16,412 nt of DNA from Leptospiraceae bacterium UBA2033 (lineage in GTDB: Bacteria > Spirochaetota > Leptospiria > Leptospirales > Leptospiraceae): assembly GCA_002333425.1 (NCBI GenBank), contig DDBL01000042.1, positions 392-16,803 of the forward strand, written 5' to 3'. Positions 1-6,117 of the stretch are shown here, in pieces. A model generated the notes under the pieces. It was not told the DNA's origin. It saw only the letters and a program-made list of their open reading frames with translations, and made no database searches. The position numbers and the translations under genes are program-made. How positions within the stretch are numbered: position 1 is the stretch's first letter; each line of letters opens with the position of its first letter.

Positions 1-206
1 ACTCGATACGAAGTTTCTTTCTTTAGACCGTGATCTGTGTAACTTTTTTCTTCATCTACAAACTGATGTCCAATGTTGCCAGAGGTAGTAAGCGCATTAT
101 CACTAAAAACTCCCTCTGTGTGGATAAGAGCATTTTGCCTCGGACAATATAAGTGATGACTTATAGCCGAGATGGGAACGATTTGGGATTCAGACCATTC
201 TGTCAT
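1..206 (-). CDS. cas4: CRISPR-associated exonuclease Cas4 (5' part, cut by window edge)
   Basis: Only the first 68 codons are in the window. Translation gives MTEWSESQIVPISAISHHLY at the start, then CPRQNALIHTEG. The run of an I-S-x-x-x-x-Y-C-P-R-Q motif (Cys21), a conserved glycine region and G43-x-x-x-H47-x-x-V-D51 is the N-terminal signature of Cas4. Cys21 is the expected first iron-sulfur cluster ligand and His47 belongs to the RecB-like nuclease core. Cas4 works with Cas1-Cas2 in spacer acquisition, trimming prespacers and selecting the PAM side. The ATG at 206 lies inside the last codons of the preceding 53-residue ORF (17-bp overlap), suggesting translational coupling. In usual I-C loci cas4 follows cas7 directly; here it follows non-cas genes. 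The catalytic PD-DExK residues and remaining cysteines lie beyond the edge, so activity cannot be judged. Confidence 0.88.
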   Translation of the reverse strand, partial: MTEWSESQIVPISAISHHLYCPRQNALIHTEGVFSDNALTTSGNIGHQFVDEEKSYTDHGLKKETSYR

Positions 207-351
207 TTACTTTTCTCAAATTACTTAACGGAGTATCTAGTTCATTTTTATTGTGAAGTCCTGCTTTTTTTCCAGCTTGTTTTAATACTAAGCAAAGCTC
301 CCTTAGTTGCGATAGCTTTTCGATTCGCATTGTAACTGCGCTTGGACTCAT
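190..351 (-). CDS. small 53-residue protein, probable partner of the nucleotidyltransferase
   Basis: This short ORF starts at an ATG seven bases after the stop of the nucleotidyltransferase gene and ends in TGA inside the first codons of cas4. The product begins MSPSAVTMRIEKLSQLRELC and is basic and probably helical, with no membrane segment. I recall short SP-x-A-V-x-x-R-L-type proteins encoded beside nucleotidyltransferases of this kind in other bacteria, so a partner or regulatory role is plausible; this is inference from memory. The tight spacing on both sides argues that it is translated. No function can be assigned from the sequence. Confidence 0.6.
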   Translation of the reverse strand: MSPSAVTMRIEKLSQLRELCLVLKQAGKKAGLHNKNELDTPLSNLRKVNDRMV

Positions 352-358
352 ATCTATT

Positions 359-817
359 TTATCCATTTGCCTGTAGCCTCTCGATGTCTTCTTGATCTAC
401 TTTGCTATTTCTCATTTTCTTCATTTGAATTAAACCAGTTTTATCCACAACTGAAATTAAACCGAAATCCGATTCTATTTGTTTCCGATTTTTCCAAATT
501 TCCTTCATTGAATTAGTGACCTCTAAAATATCCAAAACTAAAAAATCTTCTGAGTTAGAATCTACTTTTGTGATCCGATGAATGATTGTATCACCATTTC
601 CAAAACTCATTGGATTTGATTCAAGGAGGTAACCATGTGCTTTGAAAGCATCTTTGGTTTTATTAATATTTTCTTGAAGTAAAATAATATCAATGTCAAC
701 AGTAGCGCGAAGAAATCCATGAATAGCCATTGCCATGCCACCACACACCGCATAATCAATATTTTCCTCTTCTAATACTTTTATAATAATTTTAAATTCC
801 TGTAATAAGTTTAGCAT
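359..817 (-). CDS. minimal nucleotidyltransferase-fold protein (MNT/AbiEii-like)
   Basis: The 152-residue product has the minimal nucleotidyltransferase signature: CGG at 25-27, AIHG at 31-34, then R37-A-T-V-D41-I-D43. D41 and D43 would be the metal-binding pair, and D96 in VLDILE a plausible third carboxylate. The C-terminal part (VDKTGLIQMKKMR followed by DQEDIERL) is typical of small stand-alone members of this superfamily. Such proteins transfer a nucleotide to a protein or small molecule, and many act as toxin-antitoxin components; the substrate here is unknown. I chose the ATG at 817 because GGAGG lies five bases upstream; a TTG at 829 in the same frame would place that Shine-Dalgarno site inside the gene. 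No HEPN partner is recognisable next to it. It lies in the cargo between cas3 and cas4. Confidence 0.78.
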   Translation of the reverse strand: MLNLLQEFKIIIKVLEEENIDYAVCGGMAMAIHGFLRATVDIDIILLQENINKTKDAFKAHGYLLESNPMSFGNGDTIIHRITKVDSNSEDFLVLDILEVTNSMKEIWKNRKQIESDFGLISVVDKTGLIQMKKMRNSKVDQEDIERLQANG

Positions 818-849
818 AGTTACCTCCAAAATTAATAATATAAATTAAT

Positions 850-1317
850 TTACATTCTATAGTCATTTTTATTCTCAAGTAATTCCAATTTAATTGCTTT
901 TTCTCTTGAAACATTTACCATTATATGCTTCAAAACAATTGGAATTTCTTTCTCGTAGCAATCCGTTATATCTACTCCAAAAATTCTTTTATACTTTCGG
1001 ATAATCCATTTTCTTTCATGAATTGCTTTTCGTTCCCAAATCTCTTCTTTGTAATCATCATCTGATTGTGGCTTATGTAGATTAATTGTTCCATCTTTAT
1101 TTTTTCTTCTCCAAATTTTTAGTTTAAATAAATAATGTCCAGGTTTACTTCCTTTTCCGATAGAATCTTCTATATCTCTATTTGTAAAATGAGTAATCTT
1201 CGTCAAGTCTGTAACTAACGCTTCAGGATGTCCTAGAATTTTGTCCAAGAATATAGGAAGGAGTTTTCTTACAAATATCAGTTGTTCTTGTGGGGCTAAG
1301 TCGAATTTAGGTTTCAT
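850..1317 (-). CDS. unknown 155-residue protein
   Basis: I do not recognise the family. The product is soluble, charged and without signal peptide or membrane segment. It starts MKPKFDLAPQEQLIFVRKLL, has a basic middle (LFKLKIWRRKNKDG, residues 64-77) and ends with a helical region around IFGVDITDCYEKEIPIVLKHI. There is no recognisable enzyme motif. Its ATG overlaps the stop of the upstream DUF2283 gene in an ATGA arrangement, so the two are very probably translated together. The nucleotidyltransferase gene follows after 32 bases. The coupling suggests a functional pair with the DUF2283 protein, but the sequence does not show what it does. Confidence 0.72.
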   Translation of the reverse strand: MKPKFDLAPQEQLIFVRKLLPIFLDKILGHPEALVTDLTKITHFTNRDIEDSIGKGSKPGHYLFKLKIWRRKNKDGTINLHKPQSDDDYKEEIWERKAIHERKWIIRKYKRIFGVDITDCYEKEIPIVLKHIMVNVSREKAIKLELLENKNDYRM

Positions 1318-1667
1318 ACTATGTTAATTAATTTTTGATAATTCATAAAAGTAATTCCAGCCAATATTCCGTCTTCATTGTATCGCCAAAGACTTCCATC
1401 CACTTTAGGCAAAGTTCTAACAGCATTTTGTGGTTTTTCAAAGCTTATATACATTACATCCGCTTCTTTGTCATAATCAAACGATTCTATAGGAATAAAT
1501 CTCTTTACTGAATGAAGATAGTCTTCTTCTGAATTGTCAATGACACGGAGCATTCCATTCTCTTCTGCTTTTTTGTATGGAATTGCTTCATAGATTTTAT
1601 ATTTTGTCAGTGAAACAGGATAATCATAATTATCCACACATATTACATATTTTTTATTTGATTCCAT
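1314..1667 (-). CDS. small two-part protein with C-terminal DUF2283
   Basis: From the ATG at 1667 the product has 117 residues. Residues 5-61 (KYVICVDNYDYPVSLTKYKI onward) resemble a small beta-rich module found in short bacterial proteins. Residues 62-110 (YDKEADVMYISF, later DGSLWRYNEDGILAGITF) match DUF2283, a short domain of unknown function often encoded in small operons. The open frame continues upstream to a TTG at 1814, but that extension of 49 codons is largely translated from an inverted-repeat element, has no protein-like conservation that I recognise, and lacks a good start; I therefore reject it. A weak GAG-type ribosome site precedes 1667. The stop overlaps the next gene by 4 bp. 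Confidence 0.75.
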   Translation of the reverse strand: MESNKKYVICVDNYDYPVSLTKYKIYEAIPYKKAEENGMLRVIDNSEEDYLHSVKRFIPIESFDYDKEADVMYISFEKPQNAVRTLPKVDGSLWRYNEDGILAGITFMNYQKLINIV

Positions 1668-1721
1668 TATCACTCTAATCAATTTGCAAATTATTTGTTG
1701 TAAACGGGCATTTTCGTAAAT

Positions 1722-1817
1722 GGGTTGTGTAAAAGCATAAATTTTTGAGCGCAGAATGCCAAGAAACCGCATTTCTCTGCGACTCTGTGCCTCCGTGGCA
1801 ATGCTTTTACACAACCC
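1722..1817. repeat. 96-bp element with perfect 17-bp terminal inverted repeats
   Basis: The left arm GGGTTGTGTAAAAGCAT (1722-1738) is exactly complementary to the right arm at 1801-1817, with 62 bp between. Inside, CGCAGAATGC (near 1750-1760) can pair with GCATTTCTCTGCG (near 1769-1781) with a three-base bulge, so the whole unit folds as a nested hairpin. The interior contains the sequence CACGGAGGCACAGAG on the minus strand, a short motif I know as dispersed in many unrelated bacterial genomes. It looks like a non-coding MITE-like or REP-like unit sitting immediately upstream of the DUF2283 gene. Confidence 0.8.
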
Positions 1818-1847
1818 CCTACGCGTTTTAAATAAACGTAGGGGTTG
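1812..1847. repeat. hairpin CAACCCCCTACG / CGTAGGGGTTG
   Basis: The arms at 1812-1823 and 1837-1847 pair over 11 bp with a single extra C, leaving a 13-base AT-rich loop. The left arm shares bases with the right arm of the 96-bp element, and the right arm is shared with the next palindrome, so the structures are mutually exclusive. No T-run follows on either strand, so it is not a standard intrinsic terminator. Confidence 0.7.
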
Positions 1848-1861
1848 AATACTTTCAACCC
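1836..1861 (+). repeat. dispersed palindromic repeat, copy 1
   Basis: ACGTAG is followed by the hairpin GGGTTGAA-TACT-TTCAACCC (stem 1842-1849 with 1854-1861). The same 26 bp recur exactly at 3667-3692, and 24 of them recur inverted at 9980-10003. Similarity to copy 2 continues with differences for about 25 bp beyond the hairpin, so the repeat unit is roughly 50 bp. Confidence 0.88.
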
Positions 1862-1939
1862 GCTATTGCGAAGAAACCCACAATAACAATTGAACTCACA
1901 ACGATTACGGATTTGTCGTTATTTTATTATCAGACTTTT

Positions 1940-2251
1940 TCAAGGAAGTCCTGGACTATATTCTACAAATTTAACCTTAAAATCTTCGCTATATTCTACG
2001 AAACGAATCTTAAAGTCTTCTCCGTATTCGACAAATTGCCATTTGCCACACTCTGTTTGTGAATAGGAAACGTGTTGAATTTTAAAATCTTCACTGTAAG
2101 TCACAGCTCTTACTGTAAAGTCTTCCCCATACTGCACAATCCTTACTTTTCCGAATAACTTTTTTCCTTTGTACGTACAATCTTTCTGAACCGGATTGGC
2201 AAAGTTTGTAGTTCCATAAATTAAAAATAGTAAGATGATTATTTGTTTCAT
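1940..2251 (-). CDS. small exported protein with YxEDFxV repeats
   Basis: The 103-residue product starts with a signal peptide: MKQIIILLFLIYGTTNFANP, cleavage probably near residue 19. The mature part contains C25 and C68, which could form a disulfide. Four or five near-copies of a ten-residue beta-strand unit follow: YGEDFTVRAV at 41-50, YSEDFKIQHV at 52-61, YGEDFKIRFV at 76-85, YSEDFKVKFV at 87-96 and a last partial YSPG. The repetition is visible at DNA level as diverged 30-bp units. I recall similar short repeat proteins of unknown function but cannot name the family securely. A GAGGAAGAG ribosome site precedes the ATG. It follows the HIRAN gene by 35 bp on the same strand. An exported protein inside a CRISPR-associated cargo is unexpected and its role is unknown. 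Confidence 0.78.
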   Translation of the reverse strand: MKQIIILLFLIYGTTNFANPVQKDCTYKGKKLFGKVRIVQYGEDFTVRAVTYSEDFKIQHVSYSQTECGKWQFVEYGEDFKIRFVEYSEDFKVKFVEYSPGLP

Positions 2252-2286
2252 TGCTCTTCCTCTTTTTTGTTCATAGTTTTTCCTAG

Positions 2287-2679
2287 TTACATATCTTTTA
2301 AATAAATTTTTATAATCAATTTGAGCCAGTTATTTATTCGTTCTTTGTGAACAAGTTTTCCAAAAATGAATTTACCTGCATCCATGAGTCTTGCGATGAC
2401 TTCATTTTTATCTTTTGGAACGTAGCCTAATTTATTTCCTTTTGAATCATAGATTAAAATGGCAAGCGGATCATACTTGTTAGCCGTTTCTCGAATTAAT
2501 TTTAAAAATTCACCTTTTTCTAATGTAGTTTCAATTTCATCTAATTTCAAATAACTTGTGCCTGCGATATGAGATTCAATTAGAAATATTTCTTTGATGT
2601 TAGGAAGAGGCAGTCCATCTTTAAAAGACTCTCCTAAAATCTTTAAGGTCTGTGGATCAAAATTAGTTAGTTCGTTCAT
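2287..2679 (-). CDS. HIRAN-domain protein
   Basis: The 130-residue product carries a HIRAN domain at about residues 28-112. The signature is HIAGTSYLK near 33-41, then GEFLKLIRETANKYDPLAIL and a glycine-rich KGNKLGYVPKDKNEVIARLM segment. HIRAN domains, known from the HLTF and Rad5 helicases and from stand-alone bacterial proteins, bind single-stranded DNA ends or damaged DNA. No nuclease or helicase domain is attached. The ATG overlaps the stop of the J-domain gene by 4 bp, so both are probably made together. Its place in a CRISPR cargo suggests a DNA-end-related task, but that is inference. The domain call is firm, the biological role is not. Confidence 0.87.
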   Translation of the reverse strand: MNELTNFDPQTLKILGESFKDGLPLPNIKEIFLIESHIAGTSYLKLDEIETTLEKGEFLKLIRETANKYDPLAILIYDSKGNKLGYVPKDKNEVIARLMDAGKFIFGKLVHKERINNWLKLIIKIYLKDM

Positions 2680-3509
2680 AGATTTTCTGGGTGCTCTCCC
2701 ATCGCACCATACAATTGATACAATATGGATTGATACATTTTTTCATACTCTGGAAGTATCGTCTCAATTTCTTTTATTTTGTTTTGATAAACTTCTACTT
2801 CTTTATTTAGCCAGTTTGGATCGTTTAATTCTTGTTCTAGTGAGAGCGGAAAACTTTGTTTAACCGCAGTTAAGGAATTTGTCAAATCCTGTAACTTATT
2901 CCAGAGAGATTCTTTTCTTTTGGTCAATACATCTAAACTGGAAAATTCGGAAACGGTGTTAGTTCCATTTGCTAGAATTTCTAAATTAGTCAACTCTTCC
3001 AAATCTAAATTTTTATATGCCTCTTGGATTCGATTCCACAGAATTTTTTGGTTGTCTGTTAATTCTTTATTCAAATCAGGATGTAGTTGTCGCACTAGTT
3101 TTCGATAAATTTCTTGTACTTGTTTAAATTTCTCCTCATTGACTAATTCAAAACTTGAATTTCTTGCGAAACGAACTTCTCTCTCAAGACTCGAAACTTT
3201 TTCTATCCATTCTCTAAATTCTTCGTCCAAGATTTTTTCTATCTCTTTCATTTCTATTGGTTTATTCTGGTTTATATGGATCTGCAACAGTTCAATTTTT
3301 CGTTTCAATTGTAATAGATAAACATGTTTATTCAAATATCCTAATATATACTGCCCGATTTCTAAATTGTATTTTACTAACAACACTGGCTTTGTTTGAT
3401 TTATCAGCCTGTCCCTTTCTTCCCAAAGGATTGAATACTCTTTTGTCAAAGCTTCTATCTCTAGCGTTAAACTCTTATAAACCGGTGAAATTTCTATCTC
3501 GTTATTCAT
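2676..3509 (-). CDS. J-domain protein with coiled coils
   Basis: The 277-residue product has a J-domain-like segment at about 126-172 (KFKQVQEIYRKLVRQLHPDL onward). The HPD tripeptide at 143-145, which triggers Hsp70 ATP hydrolysis in J proteins, is intact, and RIQEAYKNL follows as the last helix. Long charged helices flank it: 12-35, 60-118 and 196-270 look like coiled coil. There is no zinc-finger or glycine/phenylalanine region, so this is a divergent class C-type J protein rather than DnaJ. An AAGGAA-type ribosome site precedes the ATG. It is the first gene after a 259-bp gap behind cas3 and is translationally coupled to the HIRAN gene. It probably recruits a DnaK chaperone to a specific client, perhaps through the HIRAN protein; the client is unknown. 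Confidence 0.83.
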   Translation of the reverse strand: MNNEIEISPVYKSLTLEIEALTKEYSILWEERDRLINQTKPVLLVKYNLEIGQYILGYLNKHVYLLQLKRKIELLQIHINQNKPIEMKEIEKILDEEFREWIEKVSSLEREVRFARNSSFELVNEEKFKQVQEIYRKLVRQLHPDLNKELTDNQKILWNRIQEAYKNLDLEELTNLEILANGTNTVSEFSSLDVLTKRKESLWNKLQDLTNSLTAVKQSFPLSLEQELNDPNWLNKEVEVYQNKIKEIETILPEYEKMYQSILYQLYGAMGEHPENL

Positions 3510-3615
3510 AGTTTTTCTATTCCTTGCGGCTTATATAGCTTCGCCGCGTGAGTCCCATTTTACTATTATGATTATGTGGATTATTCTGATTCTCCGTAAA
3601 TGGATATCATCCGAA

Positions 3616-3641
3616 TATGGGCAGAAATTATTCTGCCCATA
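3616..3641. repeat. perfect palindrome TATGGGCAGAA-ATTA-TTCTGCCCATA
   Basis: The two 11-base arms are exactly complementary around a four-base loop. No T-run follows on either strand, so a terminator role is unlikely; a binding site or the end of a mobile repeat is possible. It lies 26 bp from copy 2 of the dispersed palindrome. Confidence 0.75.
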
Positions 3642-3666
3642 CGCGTTCACAAAATTGCATTTATAC

Positions 3667-3692
3667 ACGTAGGGGTTGAATACTTTCAACCC
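3667..3692 (+). repeat. dispersed palindromic repeat, copy 2
   Basis: These 26 bp are identical to 1836-1861 and in the same orientation. In both copies ACGCGTT occurs a little upstream, and in both a diverged stretch containing AAACCC follows, so the two copies descend from a longer element with a variable spacer. Confidence 0.88.
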
Positions 3693-3768
3693 ACAATTAC
3701 GATAAAACCCGCCAATACGAGAACGCCTGTTTTTTTAGTATTCGATTAATTCTATTTTGGGGAATTGG

Positions 3769-6114
3769 TTACAATACACCATATAACTTTTCTAAATTAC
3801 CGTTCATGTAACCTAAAAATTCAGAATCATATTCCCCTTTCCAAAAATATATTTCTTTTTGTCCTTGAATTTCTTCTACAGGCATTTCTTTTAATTTTTC
3901 TGCCCAGATTTGAACACTGTGTTTCATTATCTCATTTGACTTTAGCCGTTCACCTTTCTTTAGACGATCTACAATTTCTTTGTATACGATTACTAATCTT
4001 GTGTCTTGATTTATAACTTTACAAAGTTCTGCAACTTTCGGATAATCCATAGAACTTTCCGCTTTCTGAATTTCTTTTACCTTTTCAAGAAATTCTGTAT
4101 CGTCTGACATCAATTCCCTTCGCATCGCTTCTGTAACTAACCCTGAAGGATTTTCTCTATTTACCAATCCCTGTGAAAATAATTTCTTCAATACTTTGCG
4201 AGTAACAATAAAAGCAGGATGTTTATTTATATAGGCATCTTGAATTTGGAAGTCTATTAGTTCCGCATTTTCTTTTTCTCCATTTCTATTTACCCTTCCG
4301 CCCACCTGAATCAAGCTTGCAGTTGTGCAACTTTCTCTAAAAGCAGTTTGAAATGAAAAATCCATTCCCGCCTCCACACAACTTGTTGCAACTAACGTCC
4401 ACTTTTCTTTTTCCTCAATTCGATATTTTAATTCATTTACTATTCTATCTTTATCAAGTGGAATAATTGCGGCTAACAAACGACTAAAATAACCTTTGCC
4501 TGAACTATTTTCAATTTTTGCTAATCTTAATTTTAAAACTTCAACTGTTTTCAATTTTTGCTTTATTGTATCTATAATCTTATCTCTATCAATAGGAGCT
4601 AGAGCAGTTGAGAGATGAATTACTTTTTCCTTTCTTTTCTTTAGCCTATCAGCTATTACTGCTGCGGACTGAACTGTATTTAAAATAATTAATCTCGGAC
4701 CATTTTTAGATAATGCAAAATCTAAAAATACATCAATTCCTTGAAAGGTTTCAGTTGTCTGCGGAATAATTCTCTTATTCTCAAAACCCTCTGATCGTTT
4801 TGCTAGTTCTTGCGGAATTAAATCTAGAACTGTTTCTGGCGGTTGAACAAATTCTGGTAGAGTCCAAAACTTTGCTAACGAGCCAGAACCTAAAACAAAA
4901 TGACAATTCCAATTATCAGAAAGTTCTTTCATCCATTTCCAGCTTTGAGGCCAGAGCCAACTAGGAATAGCCGCATGAGCTTCATCAATGAAGACAGCAG
5001 ATCCGGGTAGCTCATGAAATTTTCTTAGATTTGCAGGTTTATTGTGAGCCATAGTTTCAAAGAATTGCACAGCAGTAGTAACAATAATTGGAGCTTGCCA
5101 TAAAGTTGTGAGATGTCTAGATTCATAATGGGAAAATTCTACTTGGTGATGATGTTCTGCAACAACATGTTCTGGATTCTCCCCTAATAGAACTAACGCT
5201 TTTCGATACACTTCCACTGATTGTTTTATAATATTAGTATATGGTAATACTATAAATATATGCCTAAGATTTTTTTCTTTTGCAACTTTTAACAGATGTG
5301 CCATGATTGCAGTAGTCTTTCCACTTCCAACAGGACTTTCACAACTTCGAATAGGCGGATTCACATCTGCATTTTTGCAAGCATTGTAAATTTCATTCCT
5401 GAGTTTATTTCTTTCAAAATTACTATTTTGATCCTTTAGACTGTCGTCATATTTTTGTTTTACATAGTTGTCTAACGCTTGTATTCTTTCTGCCCATTTA
5501 GTTTCACTTTGTTCTACTTCGTATTCTTTCTGGTAATGCCTAGCTGTATCAAAATGATCTGCATCGACTAAGCAAGAGAATGCGAAGCGCTTAGTTAAAC
5601 CAATAGGCTTATTGTTCTGCATAGACCAAAAATTCTGTTTGCTCAATTTATTAAATTGATTCGGTATTTCTTCTTGGTGTAAGCGTAAATATTCCATGAG
5701 GTTATTTTCTGTATACCTCATCCATTCAATAACGCGAAAATAATCATTCTTTTTTTGAGAAGTTTCAACAGCGAGGCTTACCAATCCTCGATGATGACAA
5801 AATACTAAAAAAGCTGATTCAGTTCTATTTAATTGCTTCAATAAAGCTGAACCTGCATCTTCATGACTCACTTCTAATTTTCTCGCTGTACCCGAAAAAA
5901 GGACTTCCTGATTTTTTATATCTAGTTTTCCAAGATCATGAAAACAGGAAGCAGCAGTAATAACTTCAAGAAAGTCATCTAATTCACTCTTGTAATAAAT
6001 GAGAAGCCGAGTTGCTTTTTCACCTGACAATCTAATAACTTCAGAAATATGGCATTTATAAGTGTGAACCGGAATATTTCTTTCCGGTTTTGCACTATGA
6101 GCTAAGAGTTCCAT
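3769..6114 (-). CDS. cas3: CRISPR-associated nuclease-helicase Cas3 (type I-C)
   Basis: The 781-residue product combines an N-terminal HD nuclease with a superfamily 2 helicase. HD features are LLAHSAKP at 3-10, H22, HDLGK at 59-63, H84 (SHED) and HH at 107-108. Helicase features are the Walker A PVGSGKT at 261-267, IVTTAVQFFE at 344-353, DEAH at 377-380, LNTVQSA at 478-484, LSTAL at 501-505, ATSCVEAGMDFSF at 576-588 and QVGGRVNR at 603-610. Cas3 is recruited by Cascade and degrades the target DNA 3' to 5'; all key motifs are intact. The ATG lies 3 bp after the cas7 stop, so it is cotranslated as the last effector gene, not in its usual first place in I-C. About 45 extra residues between motifs IV and V (roughly 520-566) contain a weak repeat of the preceding segment. 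Confidence 0.93.
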   Translation of the reverse strand: MELLAHSAKPERNIPVHTYKCHISEVIRLSGEKATRLLIYYKSELDDFLEVITAASCFHDLGKLDIKNQEVLFSGTARKLEVSHEDAGSALLKQLNRTESAFLVFCHHRGLVSLAVETSQKKNDYFRVIEWMRYTENNLMEYLRLHQEEIPNQFNKLSKQNFWSMQNNKPIGLTKRFAFSCLVDADHFDTARHYQKEYEVEQSETKWAERIQALDNYVKQKYDDSLKDQNSNFERNKLRNEIYNACKNADVNPPIRSCESPVGSGKTTAIMAHLLKVAKEKNLRHIFIVLPYTNIIKQSVEVYRKALVLLGENPEHVVAEHHHQVEFSHYESRHLTTLWQAPIIVTTAVQFFETMAHNKPANLRKFHELPGSAVFIDEAHAAIPSWLWPQSWKWMKELSDNWNCHFVLGSGSLAKFWTLPEFVQPPETVLDLIPQELAKRSEGFENKRIIPQTTETFQGIDVFLDFALSKNGPRLIILNTVQSAAVIADRLKKRKEKVIHLSTALAPIDRDKIIDTIKQKLKTVEVLKLRLAKIENSSGKGYFSRLLAAIIPLDKDRIVNELKYRIEEKEKWTLVATSCVEAGMDFSFQTAFRESCTTASLIQVGGRVNRNGEKENAELIDFQIQDAYINKHPAFIVTRKVLKKLFSQGLVNRENPSGLVTEAMRRELMSDDTEFLEKVKEIQKAESSMDYPKVAELCKVINQDTRLVIVYKEIVDRLKKGERLKSNEIMKHSVQIWAEKLKEMPVEEIQGQKEIYFWKGEYDSEFLGYMNGNLEKLYGVL

Positions 6115-6117
6115 TGA

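Larger units (their letters stand above)
3510..3768. other. 259-bp gap between the cargo genes and cas3
   Basis: No gene is visible here on either strand. The stretch holds an 11-bp-stem palindrome (3616-3641) and the second copy of the dispersed palindrome (3667-3692). A short inverted pair GCGGC/GCCGC near 3526-3548 lies upstream of the J-domain gene. No convincing intrinsic terminator for cas3 or clear promoter for the J-domain gene is seen. Confidence 0.6.

Noticed and set aside
153..335. 60-codon plus-strand open frame near the left edge
   Set aside because: It is antisense to the cas4 start and the 53-residue ORF, and its hydrophobic product shows no family features; the minus-strand reading is clearly the coding one.
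1668..1814. N-terminal extension of the DUF2283 protein (49 codons from TTG at 1814)
   Set aside because: It is largely translated from the inverted-repeat element at 1722-1817, starts with TTG and lacks a ribosome site; the ATG at 1667 fits the domain better.
1722..1861. Repeats here as a CRISPR array
   Set aside because: The repeats are palindromes in single dispersed copies, without regular spacing or unique spacers. No array is visible anywhere in the window.
3616..3641. Terminator of the cas3 transcript
   Set aside because: The stem is strong but no T-run follows on the minus strand, and it lies over 120 bp beyond the stop.
3765..4016. Plus-strand open frames antisense to cas3, cas7 and cas8c
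   Set aside because: Leucine/phenylalanine-rich shadows of strongly conserved minus-strand genes, without ribosome sites or recognisable domains.
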